This document shows positions 6,779 through 13,871 of a stretch of 29,009 nt of DNA, piece after piece. The position numbers and the translations under genes are program-made. The DNA lies in NCBI GenBank assembly GCA_964535405.1, contig CAZHUG010000029.1, positions 1 to 29,009 of the forward strand, read 5' to 3'. Each line of letters opens with the position of its first letter. Position 1 is the first letter of the stretch. The notes below the pieces were generated by a model. It was not told the DNA's origin and made no database searches. It worked only from the letters and a program-made list of their open reading frames with translations. This stretch comes from Scatomorpha sp964535405. GTDB taxonomy: Bacteria; Bacillota; Clostridia; Oscillospirales; Oscillospiraceae.

Positions 6779-7021
6779 ATGGACGAAAAGGAAAAAAAGC
6801 TCCGCGAACGACTGGAGCGTATAGAGGCGCTGGAGCAGGAGCTGTTCCGACGAGAGAAGACGCTTAAGACCAAGGATCGCGCGAAGAAGCAGCTAGTCCT
6901 GCGCCTGTCACCGACGCTCTGGGACGATATCTCCGCCTGGGCGGAGGAAGATTTCCGATCGATAAACAGCCAGATAGAGTTTCTTCTGTCCGACGCTGTC
7001 AAGAGAAGGAAAAAGACTTAG
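6779..7021 (+). CDS. Small Arc-type ribbon-helix-helix protein with N-terminal coiled coil
   Basis: An 80-residue protein. Residues 1-38 are highly charged and heptad-like (EKKLRERLERIEALEQELFRR), suggesting a coiled coil. Residues 39-78 fit the Arc/MetJ ribbon-helix-helix fold: a beta strand QLVLRLSP, helix one TLWDDISAWAEEDF, then RSINSQIEFLLSDAVKRR, where RSINSQI is the typical turn into helix two. The ATG at 6779 is preferred over the GTG at 6773 because the ribosome site AGGAGGG lies at 6767-6773. It follows the SPFH gene closely and is followed by a strong terminator. It may autoregulate the operon through the TGATAT boxes, or may bind the SPFH protein through its coiled coil; neither is shown. 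Confidence 0.8.
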   Translation: MDEKEKKLRERLERIEALEQELFRREKTLKTKDRAKKQLVLRLSPTLWDDISAWAEEDFRSINSQIEFLLSDAVKRRKKT

Positions 7022-7030
7022 AATTGATAA

Positions 7031-7078
7031 GACAGAATTTCGCCGTCCGCAGACGGCGAAATTCTGTCTGGATTTTTA
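7031..7078 (+). terminator. Rho-independent terminator after the SPFH/Arc operon
   Basis: A perfect 17-bp stem, 7031-7047 with 7052-7068, a CGCA loop, and TGGATTTTTAG downstream. Confidence 0.9.
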
Positions 7079-7139
7079 GCGGGATATCTGATAAAATTCA
7101 TACGTTGTGTTTGTAATTGAGCAGTAAAGGGGTATTAGT

Positions 7140-7976
7140 ATGAAAATTCCTTTGATACTGGCGTTTTTGTTTTTCGTCGGCAGCACAATCGGCTGGGTCA
7201 TCGAACTTGTGTTTCGGCGCTTCTTCTCGTCGAACAATCCGGAGCGAAAATGGATAAACCCGGGCTTTTTGGTCGGCCCCTGCATACCGCTGTATGGCTT
7301 TTCGCTGTGCATACTTTTTGCCCTGGCGAGTCTTGAGCCCGGCATGCAGATTGAAAATGCCGCTCTGCGCAAAATTTTACTTTTTTCTATTATGTCGCTG
7401 TGCGTGACGGCGCTGGAGTACATAGTCGGGCTTATAAGCCTGAAATATATGCAGGTTCGACTCTGGGACTACTCAAATAACCGGGGCAATATCCAGGGCA
7501 TAATCTGCCCAAAGTTTTCGTTTTTCTGGGTGCTGCTCAGCGCGGTGTATTACTTTTTTGTGCATACGCGGATATTAACTGCGCTGGACTGGCTGTCACA
7601 CAACCTTGCGTTTTCGTTTGGCATCGGCTTTTTCTTCGGCATTTTTGTGGTCGACTTCGTGTACTCCAGCAATATCCTTGTAAAGATCCGCTCCTTCGCT
7701 CGTGAGAACGACATAGTCGTCCGCCTGGAGGAGCTGCGTGAGGATATACGCCGAAACCGCGCTGATCGCAGGGAGAAGACAAGATTTTTCGTTTCAATGC
7801 GTAGCGGCGCGCCGCTTTTGGAGCAGCTTCGCGAATATCGGGATTTTCGCAGCGGTATCCGCCGTGAAAAGCGTGAGTTCAGAGACGAAGTGAACAAGGA
7901 AGTCAATGAGCTCATGGACGAGGTCGTGGGTGACATAAAGGCAAATATAAGGAGACATGATAATGACGGAAACTAA
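7140..7976 (+). CDS. CmpB-like integral membrane protein (putative ABC-transporter type IV, PF06541 family)
   Basis: A 278-residue protein. The N-terminal two thirds hold about five hydrophobic segments (near residues 3-22, 45-64, 80-105, 130-150 and 158-178). The blocks STIGWVIELVFRR, WINPGFLVGPCIPLYGF and LWDYSNNRGNIQGIICPKFSFFWVLL are the signatures of the PF06541 family, which is called a putative ABC permease although its transport role is unproven. The C-terminal 90 residues are charged and probably helical in the cytoplasm. The ribosome site AAAGGGG at 7126-7132 fixes the start. Its 3' end overlaps the next gene by 14 bases, so the two should be co-translated. Confidence 0.8.
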   Translation: MKIPLILAFLFFVGSTIGWVIELVFRRFFSSNNPERKWINPGFLVGPCIPLYGFSLCILFALASLEPGMQIENAALRKILLFSIMSLCVTALEYIVGLISLKYMQVRLWDYSNNRGNIQGIICPKFSFFWVLLSAVYYFFVHTRILTALDWLSHNLAFSFGIGFFFGIFVVDFVYSSNILVKIRSFARENDIVVRLEELREDIRRNRADRREKTRFFVSMRSGAPLLEQLREYRDFRSGIRREKREFRDEVNKEVNELMDEVVGDIKANIRRHDNDGN

Positions 7977-8988
7977 AAGCAAAAAGCGCAAACTAAGCAA
8001 AATAATAGCGATTGTTGCGGCGGCGCTTCTTGTGCTTGTGCTGGCAGTGCTGGCATTCGTGGGAAATTATTTTGTCAATTTTGCGCTAATGAGACCTGAG
8101 CCGGGAAAAAGCGCGACAAGTCAGCAGTTTGAGGGCATCGATCAGGACAGCCCGGAGCTAGCGGAGATTATGGAGAAATATCAGGGCTACGGCGNNNNNN
8201 NNNNCGGCGAATATGTAAGCCTTGGCGACGAGTGGTATGACAATGCGCAGCTTGATGTCGTGTCCATCCAGTCGGCGGACGATTTGAAGCTCGTCGCACG
8301 TGAGCATGTGCAGGGCGACGGTGAGCGCTGGGCGCTTCTTGTCCACGGTTATACAGGACAGCATACTGAGATGTCAGGCTTCGCCGCCAATTACACAGAG
8401 CGTGGCTATAGCGTGCTTATGCCCGACATGCGCTCACATGGCGACAGCGAGGGTGAGATGATCGGAATGGGCTGGCTCGACAGGAAGGATATAGTTGGCT
8501 GGATCGATTACATACTTGAGTCTTATCCCGAGGCGGAGATCGTTTTGCACGGTCAGTCTATGGGCGGCGCAACGGTTCTGATGACCTCCGGCGAGGAGCT
8601 GCCGACTAACGTCAAGGCGATAGTCTCCGACTGCGCCTACAGTGGCGTGTGGCAGGAGTTCACGTCGGTGCTTGACGATTGGTTTGGACTGCCGCCCTTC
8701 CCGGTTCTTCACGCATCGAGCCTTGTGTGTCAGCTTCGCGGCGGCTACAGTCTGCGTGAGGCGAGCGCGGTGGAGCAGGTGGCAAAGTCTGTTACGCCTA
8801 TACTCTTCATTCACGGCTCGGCGGATGATTTTGTCCCGACCGACATGGTCAACGATGTTTACGACGCGGCAAGCTGCGAAAAGGAGCTTCTCATCGTCGA
8901 GGGCGCGGGCCACGCCTGCTCACAGTATGAGGACAACGAGCTGTACTATAAAACCGTGTTCAGCTTTCTGGATAACTACGTCGATTAA
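7963..8988 (+). CDS. Membrane-anchored alpha/beta hydrolase (contains a 10-N assembly gap)
   Basis: A 341-residue protein (counting the gap as written) with one N-terminal membrane anchor after a lysine-rich start (about residues 14-36). The hydrolase domain shows LLVHGYTG (oxyanion region), the nucleophile elbow GQSMGG with Ser199, the acid HGSADDFVP with Asp288, and the His of EGAGHACS at 317, so the catalytic triad is complete. It resembles the S33/Bem46-like serine hydrolases found in Firmicutes; the substrate is unknown. Ten Ns at 8195-8204 hide about four residues; the frame is kept across them, but the true gap length is uncertain. ATG 7963 is preferred to ATG 7957 because AAGGAG at 7949-7954 is then 8 bases away. 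It overlaps the upstream membrane-protein gene. Confidence 0.88.
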   Translation: MTETKSKKRKLSKIIAIVAAALLVLVLAVLAFVGNYFVNFALMRPEPGKSATSQQFEGIDQDSPELAEIMEKYQGYGXXXXGEYVSLGDEWYDNAQLDVVSIQSADDLKLVAREHVQGDGERWALLVHGYTGQHTEMSGFAANYTERGYSVLMPDMRSHGDSEGEMIGMGWLDRKDIVGWIDYILESYPEAEIVLHGQSMGGATVLMTSGEELPTNVKAIVSDCAYSGVWQEFTSVLDDWFGLPPFPVLHASSLVCQLRGGYSLREASAVEQVAKSVTPILFIHGSADDFVPTDMVNDVYDAASCEKELLIVEGAGHACSQYEDNELYYKTVFSFLDNYVD

Positions 8989-9033
8989 GAAATTATGCGA
9001 CATGTCCTGTTGTGTTGTGCGCCAAATATGAAA

Positions 9034-9068
9034 ACAGCGGCTCCCTGCACGATACAGGGGGCCGCTGT
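9034..9068. terminator. Bidirectional terminator between the hydrolase gene and ybaB
   Basis: A 14-bp stem, 9034-9047 with 9055-9068 (one wobble), and a 7-base loop. On the - strand it is followed by TTTTCATATTT, so it mainly serves ybaB. Confidence 0.8.
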
Positions 9069-9089
9069 ACTATAATTTAAGCTTGGCTG

Positions 9090-9440
9090 TTAGAAGGGCA
9101 TACCCTTCATGCCGGTAATTTTGCTCATGTTGGAGCTGGAAGCCTCATCAACCTTACGCAGAGCCTCGTTTACTGCCGCGATTATCAAATCCTGCAGCAT
9201 CTCAACATCCTCGGGATCGACTGCTTCAGGGTCAATTTCAAGTGCGGACAGCTCGTGCTTGCCGCTGACGATTGCCTTGACCACGCCCCCGCCGGAAGTT
9301 GCCTCAAAGCTCGAAGCCTCAAGTGCTTCCTGTGCCTTGCGTATCTCCTCCTGCATTTTCTGTGCTTGCTTTATCATGTTTGCCTGGTTCATGCCGCCGC
9401 CGAAGCCGCCGCCACCTCCGCGAAATCCGCCCTTCGCCAT
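9090..9440 (-). CDS. ybaB: YbaB/EbfC family nucleoid-associated protein
   Basis: A 116-residue DNA-binding protein of standard length. It starts with a glycine-rich segment (GGFRGGGGGFGGGM) common in Clostridia. It then shows the helical MIKQAQKMQEEIRKAQEALE, the beta-sheet core VVKAIVSGKHELSALEIDPEAV and the C-terminal helix DLIIAAVNEALRKVDE. It forms dimers that bind DNA. AAGGATGA precedes the start. It lies 15 bases after dnaX, the usual dnaX-ybaB pair; recR, which often follows in Firmicutes, is absent here and replaced by a terminator. Confidence 0.93.
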   Translation of the reverse strand: MAKGGFRGGGGGFGGGMNQANMIKQAQKMQEEIRKAQEALEASSFEATSGGGVVKAIVSGKHELSALEIDPEAVDPEDVEMLQDLIIAAVNEALRKVDEASSSNMSKITGMKGMPF

Positions 9441-9455
9441 TTATATATCATCCTT

Positions 9456-11222
9456 TCAGATAAATTTAACTTGTTTAAATTTTTCGAGCTCATCAATGCT
9501 TCTGGAAACAATATTTTCGTCAGACTCCAGCACAAGGACATCAACTCTGATTTCCGAGCCGGTCATTGCCGCCGCCGCATCCCGAAACTTAGTGATGATA
9601 TTTTGCTTGTTGAGCATGTTGAAGGCAAAGCCGGGCGCGATGCGCAGCAGCAAAAGTCCCTCGGAGAACTCACCCGTGGCCTGCATGGGGTCGTTGAGAA
9701 GATTATACAGTCCGACTGGCAACTCGTCACGCATGCGAGACACAAGCTTGCTCCAGCTCACGTCAGACGCAGGCGCGGCTGCCGTTTCTGCAGATACAAT
9801 CGGCGCAGGTTCAGCCTTGTCAGGCTCGCTCGTCTCCGGCTCGGTATATTCGGGTCTGTTGTCCGGCACATACGGCGGCTCCGGCTCCGGTTCGTAGTAG
9901 ACCGGTTCGGGAACAGGAATAGGTTCAGCCTCGTCACGGACGTACTGCGGCTCAGGCTGTGCTTCGGGCTCTGGTGTTGATTCCGGAGAGTCTGTGACGG
10001 GGGGCGCAAGCGGCTCATCACTAATTATGTGCTCTGCCTCCTGCCCTATACCAGCAGCTGTTACTGAAGCTGTGAGCTGAACAGGCACAGCGCCTTCCTC
10101 AAGCCGTGAGACGCGCGCCAACAGCTCAGGCAGCTCGTCGCAGAGCCTCGGGTCACACAGAGCCACTAGGCAGAGCTCGGCAACTGTGCGCGGCGACGGA
10201 TTGTCCCGCATTGAGGCGAGCGACTGCCCGATTCGCTCAATGGCACGCAATAGCTCCGCCTTTGTGAAGCGGGCCGCGAAGTCCTTGAGAGTGCCGAGCT
10301 CATATGTCCCTGACAGCAGCTCTGTGCCGCCGCGCGGCGCAAGAGAGAGCATGAGCACATCGCGCATGAGAGCGCCGAGATCGGACAAAAGACCCGCCGG
10401 ATCCTTGCCATCGCGCCAAAGCTCGGCAAAGTGGTCGAGCGCGGTTTTAGCATCGTGGTCGGCGATAGCGCCCAGAAGCTGCGCTATGCGCCGGCTTCCC
10501 GCAAGACCCATGGCCAGGAGCACGGTATCAGGGTCAATGACCTCTGAACCGGAGCATTGGTCTAAAAGCGACAATCCGTCGCGCATAGCGCCGTCTGCGA
10601 GGCGGGAGAGCAGTGAGGAAGCGTCCTTGGTCAGCTTCATGCTCTCCTGAGCGGCGACATGGTCGAGACGCTTTGCGATGACGCTGCTGTCCAGTCTGCG
10701 GAAGCTGTAGCGCTGGCAGCGAGACAGAATGGTTGCGGGAACTTTGCGCAGCTCTGTGGTCGCGAGAATGAACATGAGATGCGCGGGTGGCTCCTCAAGT
10801 ATTTTGAGCAGCGCATTGAACGCCGCGATGCTGAGCATGTGAACCTCGTCTATAATATAGACGCGTTTTTTGACGCTGGCAGGGGAAAAGACCGCCTCCT
10901 CACGCAGGGCGCGGACGTTCTCGACTCCGTTGTTGGATGCTGCGTCAATTTCGACGACATCGAGCACCGAGCCGTCCTCTATTCCGAGGCAGGCGGCACA
11001 TCTGCAACAGGGATTGCCATCCACAGGGCTCTCGCAGTTGACTGCTTTGGCAAGAATTTTTGCGCAGGTGGTTTTGCCGGTGCCATGTGTGCCAATGAAA
11101 AGATAGGCGTGGCTGAGCCGCCCGCTGGTCACCTGAGAGCGGAGTGTATCGGTTATATGCTCTTGCCCGGAAACGTCATCGAAGGTTCTGGGCCGATATT
11201 TTCTGTATAGAGCCTGGTACAT
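9456..11222 (-). CDS. dnaX: DNA polymerase III gamma/tau subunit (clamp loader ATPase)
   Basis: A 588-residue clamp-loader subunit. The opening is the invariant YQALYRKYRPRTFDDVSGQEH. Walker A GTHGTGKT is at residues 44-51, a four-cysteine zinc module is at C63, C72, C75 and C78, Walker B DEVH is at 125-128, and the SRC motif (ILSRCQRYSF) follows. A long Pro/Glu-rich linker (about 385-475) precedes a tau-type C-terminal domain that would contact the polymerase. I saw no clear A-rich slippery site for gamma production. The start follows GGAGA and lies about 75 bases downstream of the SRP RNA gene, with a hairpin terminator between them. The order SRP RNA, dnaX, ybaB is the same as in Bacillus. 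Confidence 0.96.
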   Translation of the reverse strand: MYQALYRKYRPRTFDDVSGQEHITDTLRSQVTSGRLSHAYLFIGTHGTGKTTCAKILAKAVNCESPVDGNPCCRCAACLGIEDGSVLDVVEIDAASNNGVENVRALREEAVFSPASVKKRVYIIDEVHMLSIAAFNALLKILEEPPAHLMFILATTELRKVPATILSRCQRYSFRRLDSSVIAKRLDHVAAQESMKLTKDASSLLSRLADGAMRDGLSLLDQCSGSEVIDPDTVLLAMGLAGSRRIAQLLGAIADHDAKTALDHFAELWRDGKDPAGLLSDLGALMRDVLMLSLAPRGGTELLSGTYELGTLKDFAARFTKAELLRAIERIGQSLASMRDNPSPRTVAELCLVALCDPRLCDELPELLARVSRLEEGAVPVQLTASVTAAGIGQEAEHIISDEPLAPPVTDSPESTPEPEAQPEPQYVRDEAEPIPVPEPVYYEPEPEPPYVPDNRPEYTEPETSEPDKAEPAPIVSAETAAAPASDVSWSKLVSRMRDELPVGLYNLLNDPMQATGEFSEGLLLLRIAPGFAFNMLNKQNIITKFRDAAAAMTGSEIRVDVLVLESDENIVSRSIDELEKFKQVKFI

Positions 11223-11240
11223 GTTATATCTCCAAACTTA

Positions 11241-11274
11241 AAAATAGTCCCCGGCGGACTAATGCCCACCGGGG
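11241..11274 (-). terminator. Hairpin terminator/attenuator between the SRP RNA gene and dnaX
   Basis: On the - strand an 11-bp GC-rich stem (11274-11264 with 11259-11249, two G-U pairs) and a 4-base loop, followed by ACTATTTTTAA. It should end the SRP RNA transcript, and partial readthrough could feed dnaX. I see no separate strong promoter in the remaining space before dnaX. Confidence 0.8.
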
Positions 11275-11296
11275 AAGCCAATGTCCACAATAAATT

Positions 11297-11593
11297 GCGG
11301 CTCTTTACAAGACTGCACACCCTTAATTGAATAAGTGACACACCCGTTACGACGACAGCCAGCTCGGCTCCGGCACCCCCGCGGCACACGAATGGGCCTG
11401 CTTAATGCTGCTCGGTTCCCCGCCTGACATGGTTCACAGGAATCCGTTGCGCGGGACCGGGGCTTCAACACCGCTTACCGAAGGCAGACGGTACATCAAG
11501 TATCCTCTCTTGGGAATCCATCCCTGCTGTAGCGGATTGCAGGTTACAGGGCACCGCTGGCTCCCCGACTGGTGCAGCCTTGTAAAGAGCCGC
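11297..11593 (-). ncRNA. ffs: Signal recognition particle RNA, large bacterial type with Alu domain
   Basis: On the - strand the ends pair: GCGGCTCTTTACAAGGCTGC at the 5' end (from 11593) with GCAGTCTTGTAAAGAGCCGC at the 3' end (to 11297). The Alu domain contains GGTGCCCTGTAACCTGCAAT and CCGCTACAGCAGGG. The S domain is unmistakable: GTCAGG, then CGG-GGAA-CCG, then AGCAGC, the symmetric loop, GGAA tetraloop and asymmetric loop that bind Ffh. The length, about 297 bases with closing stems, suits the Gram-positive SRP RNA (Bacillus scr). This RNA with Ffh directs membrane-protein synthesis to the membrane. Its promoter lies just upstream and dnaX follows, as in Bacillus. The exact ends are estimated from the closing helix. 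Confidence 0.93.
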
Positions 11594-11599
11594 TCACAT

Positions 11600-11628
11600 A
11601 TTCTACTACAAAACAGGAATTTTAGCAA
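11600..11628 (-). promoter_or_regulatory. Sigma-A promoter of the SRP RNA gene
   Basis: On the - strand TTGCTA (11628-11623), 17-base spacer, TAGAAT (11605-11600). The start would fall 6-7 bases further, at the first base of the closing helix (11593), which supports the RNA 5' end. Confidence 0.7.
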
Positions 11629-11643
11629 TATAGTTTTTAACTC

Positions 11644-11671
11644 TTTACAAAAATGTAATTTATGCTATAAT
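11644..11671 (+). promoter_or_regulatory. Sigma-A promoter of tRNA-Ala
   Basis: TTTACA at 11644-11649, 16-base spacer, TATAAT at 11666-11671, about 25 bases upstream of the tRNA. It is back to back with the SRP RNA promoter; the two -35 boxes are 15 bases apart. Confidence 0.75.
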
Positions 11672-11696
11672 GTCTAGGCGCACGAGAAGCCAATAT

Positions 11697-11772
11697 GGGC
11701 GGTTAGCTCAGCTGGGAGAGCGCTGCGTTCGCAACGCAGAGGTCGAGGGTTCGATCCCCTTATCGTCCACCA
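11697..11772 (+). tRNA. tRNA-Ala, anticodon CGC
   Basis: A 76-base cloverleaf with encoded CCA. The acceptor stem GGGCGGT pairs with ATCGTCC and contains the G3-U70 pair that marks alanine tRNAs; the discriminator base is A73. The anticodon stem CTGCG/CGCAG encloses TTCGCAA, giving anticodon CGC at 11730-11732, which reads GCG. The T arm is GAGGG-TTCGATC-CCCTT. It is followed by its own terminator. Confidence 0.95.
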
Positions 11773-11777
11773 GAGAA

Positions 11778-11815
11778 TAGATGCACAGTTTTTATAGCTG
11801 TGCATCTAAATTTTT
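11778..11815 (+). terminator. Terminator of tRNA-Ala
   Basis: An 11-bp stem, TAGATGCACAG (11778-11788) with CTGTGCATCTA (11798-11808), then AATTTTTG. Confidence 0.85.
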
Positions 11816-11891
11816 GCGTTTATCAAAATGTTCACACGCAATGCTGTCTGATTCTCGTTTTTTAGTCTTGGATAAACACAGAGACCATATA

Positions 11892-12707
11892 TTATTTCTC
11901 TATAACTGCGCATAATGTTTCGCTGTCATCAGAAAAGTCCAGCCCGCATGCATTTCCAAACAGATTTATAAGCTTAAAACCGAAAGATGAAACTTCAGCT
12001 TCCAAAGTCTCCCTTGTGTAAAACCTATCCCATAAAAGATATTCATTTATAGTTTTATTGTCGACTACTACGTGTTGGCTCACGATAGCTCGATTATTCT
12101 CATATTTATACTCTGCATTCAGACAAGCATATTGGCGTGGACTCCAATATCCTCCGTCCTTATGAAAACTCCATGTCTTACTTTCGGTCCTTTTCAGATA
12201 GCATGCACTTGAGAAGACGTCGAATATAAATCTCCCGTTTGGTTTTAATGCTTTGTATATTTTCTTAAGCAGATGTTCCTGTTCGCTTGGAATCAATGCT
12301 CCATAATCACAGTAAATTAGTATTATCAGGTCAAATTCTTCAAAATAATCAATATCCAAATAGCTAGCATAAATATATTTTGTCTTACTGTCTTGGCTTT
12401 GTGCATACGCAATTGAACGCTTGGAATAATCGATGCCTGTTACGTCGTATCCTAAGTTTGCCAGCCGTTTTGTATAAAGACCCGGGCCACAACCCAAATC
12501 AAGAATCTTGCTGCCCTCGGGAACAATAGAGGACAGCCACGCTACGGATTTGTCTATAAAATCGTGCTTTCTGCTTGCCGCATTGATATTTGGATTTAGG
12601 TGAGCTTCAAGCATGCCTTTAGAGATATGCCCATCATCCCAAAAGGGCTGTGTACTTCGCTGCCAAATATCCGGTTTATGCAGCAGCGTTAATAATCTAT
12701 TAGTCAT
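11892..12707 (-). CDS. Class I SAM-dependent methyltransferase
   Basis: A 271-residue protein with the Rossmann motif I ILDLGCGPGLYTKRLANLGY at about residues 67-86, GIDYSKRSIAYAQ (motif II), and LIILIYCDYGAL followed by LLKKIYKALKPNGRFIFDVF (later motifs). The start at 12707 follows GGAGGG on the - strand; a longer frame to 12785 exists, but its first ATG has no ribosome site. The substrate is not evident; small molecules are the usual substrates of such proteins. The gene is clearly more AT-rich than its neighbours and is flanked by terminators, with no partner genes, so it was probably acquired by transfer together with the lysin next to it. Confidence 0.85.
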   Translation of the reverse strand: MTNRLLTLLHKPDIWQRSTQPFWDDGHISKGMLEAHLNPNINAASRKHDFIDKSVAWLSSIVPEGSKILDLGCGPGLYTKRLANLGYDVTGIDYSKRSIAYAQSQDSKTKYIYASYLDIDYFEEFDLIILIYCDYGALIPSEQEHLLKKIYKALKPNGRFIFDVFSSACYLKRTESKTWSFHKDGGYWSPRQYACLNAEYKYENNRAIVSQHVVVDNKTINEYLLWDRFYTRETLEAEVSSFGFKLINLFGNACGLDFSDDSETLCAVIEK

Positions 12708-12827
12708 ATTTCCCTCCAAAATAAAAATGCCACAACTACAGTATTCACAAAAGGTTCGCAAAAGAGCAAACAAAAAACTATTCACTATAAATTGAGTATA
12801 TCATTTTCTTTGAAGCGCTACAACAAA

Positions 12828-12858
12828 ACACTGTCAGCCCTAATCGGCTGACAGTGTT
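12828..12858. terminator. Bidirectional terminator between the lysin and methyltransferase genes
   Basis: A perfect 12-bp stem, 12828-12839 with 12846-12857, extended by A-T pairs, and a 6-base loop. TTTTTT lies on the + side and TTTTGTTG on the - side. It lies downstream of the - strand lysin gene. Confidence 0.8.
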
Positions 12859-12891
12859 TTTTGCTATCCGGACTCTGAGGACTACCTGTTT

Positions 12892-13662
12892 TCAGTCCAA
12901 TTTACCCAGTCTGTCGAGGGTGGTCATCACACGGCAATAGGTCTCGTCAACATTTATTATATTGTCTTCCAGACTGTTCGGGTCGGGGTCGCTCACACCG
13001 GTGAGAACCTTTCGCTCCATGAGCTTTTTAATGGTGGGTCTGTACCACGTTGGCACATTTCCCAACTTTTCATAAATGACAGGCATATCGTCTTCCTCCG
13101 TTTCAATTTCGTCATTGCTGTATTCTACCCAGGGCATTTTTCCGTGTCTCGTCCATAGCCGGGCGTTATAGCCGCTCTTACTGCCCATATTGGAGACGGC
13201 GGTAATCTGCACCCCGTTAGCCCATCTGGTCGTGCACTCGACGGCGAGACCATCTCCGATGTAGAGACCGAAGTGACCGGGGAGCCACAGGGCTTCACCG
13301 ACTTCGAGCTGAGAAAAATCCGTAGAGACATCCGTGCAATATTTGATTGCGCCGTCGGCACTCACATCAGGCACGCCGTTTGAAGCATACTTTGCCCCGC
13401 CGTAGATCGCCGACAGGTCGCCGTTCCAGCCCCACAGAACGCCTTTGATGAGGTTTACGCAGTCAAAGCCAAAGTATTCTTTTCCGATTAAAGTCCTGAA
13501 CGAAGCTTGCCTCGCAGTGGTGTACCAACTCAGATACTGATTGGTCTTGGGGGTGATAATGCCTTCACTCACGGGGCTGCCAAACACGCCCCACATGTAG
13601 ACCGTCTTGCGGTTCTTGGCAATGTCAACACAGGCGGCGGCTAAGTCTTTTGCCTTCATCAT
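12892..13662 (-). CDS. Phage-type NlpC/P60-like endolysin
   Basis: A 256-residue protein. The N-terminal domain is papain-like: Cys68 in FGFDCVNLIKG, the histidine in LPGHFGLYIGDG (His130) and VECTTRW, as in NlpC/P60 and related amidases of Clostridia phages and prophages that cleave peptidoglycan stem peptides. A linker rich in E and D (about 188-195) leads to a C-terminal module, VIYEKLGNVPTWYRPTIKKLMERKVLTG, the kind of repeat found at the ends of such phage lysins. There is no signal peptide, which fits holin-dependent release. The ATG overlaps the TGA of a tiny upstream frame (13659-13742) and has almost no ribosome site, suggesting translational coupling. No other phage gene is nearby, so this is an orphan or domesticated lysin. 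Confidence 0.75.
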   Translation of the reverse strand: MMKAKDLAAACVDIAKNRKTVYMWGVFGSPVSEGIITPKTNQYLSWYTTARQASFRTLIGKEYFGFDCVNLIKGVLWGWNGDLSAIYGGAKYASNGVPDVSADGAIKYCTDVSTDFSQLEVGEALWLPGHFGLYIGDGLAVECTTRWANGVQITAVSNMGSKSGYNARLWTRHGKMPWVEYSNDEIETEEDDMPVIYEKLGNVPTWYRPTIKKLMERKVLTGVSDPDPNSLEDNIINVDETYCRVMTTLDRLGKLD

Positions 13663-13742
13663 CTCTGGTTCATCTCGCTTTCATCAGCTTTATTTTTCAA
13701 AGTTCCTTGCCATAATTGCGACATCCATTTTACGTCTCTCAT
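13659..13742 (-). CDS. Possible 27-residue coupled peptide upstream of the lysin
   Basis: A frame MRDVKWMSQLWQGTLKN... of 27 residues that ends in ATGATGA, overlapping the lysin start by four bases. It could be a remnant of a lysis module or only a leader that delivers ribosomes to the lysin. No good ribosome site precedes it, and I do not recognise the peptide. Confidence 0.25.
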   Translation of the reverse strand: MRDVKWMSQLWQGTLKNKADESEMNQR

Positions 13743-13825
13743 TATTCTTATTCTTATTTGAAACCATTTATTCTGCAAGCCGCCAACGAGTGGGGGCCGG
13801 TCGGGAGTCCGGACATTCACATAGA

Positions 13826-13860
13826 AACGGTCAGCAAGTCCCAATGACTTGCTGACCGTT
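13826..13860. terminator. Hairpin downstream of the first DASS transporter gene
   Basis: A perfect 15-bp stem, AACGGTCAGCAAGTC (13826-13840) with 13846-13860, and a 5-base loop. It lies 11 bases after the stop codon of the - strand transporter gene. The T-run is poor, so its strength as a terminator is uncertain. Confidence 0.65.
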
Positions 13861-13871
13861 ATGTTATTTAT

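Noticed and set aside
9109..9980. Long + strand frames (up to 262 codons) opposite ybaB and dnaX
   Set aside because: Ser/Pro/Gly-rich repeats arise from the complement of the DnaX linker and the YbaB Gly-rich start; no ribosome site and no recognisable domain.
10186..11210. + strand frames opposite the DnaX ATPase domain
   Set aside because: They are antisense to the most conserved part of dnaX and have no independent support.
11405..11677. Apparent protein frames on both strands around the SRP RNA
   Set aside because: The stretch is a clear structured RNA gene with Alu and S-domain motifs.
13743..13844. Longer version of the small frame upstream of the lysin
   Set aside because: Its first codons lie inside the hairpin after transporter 1 and there is no ribosome site.
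11740..13860. Duplicated tRNA 3' end marking an attachment site
   Set aside because: I looked for a second copy of the T-arm and acceptor sequence across the accessory block and saw none.
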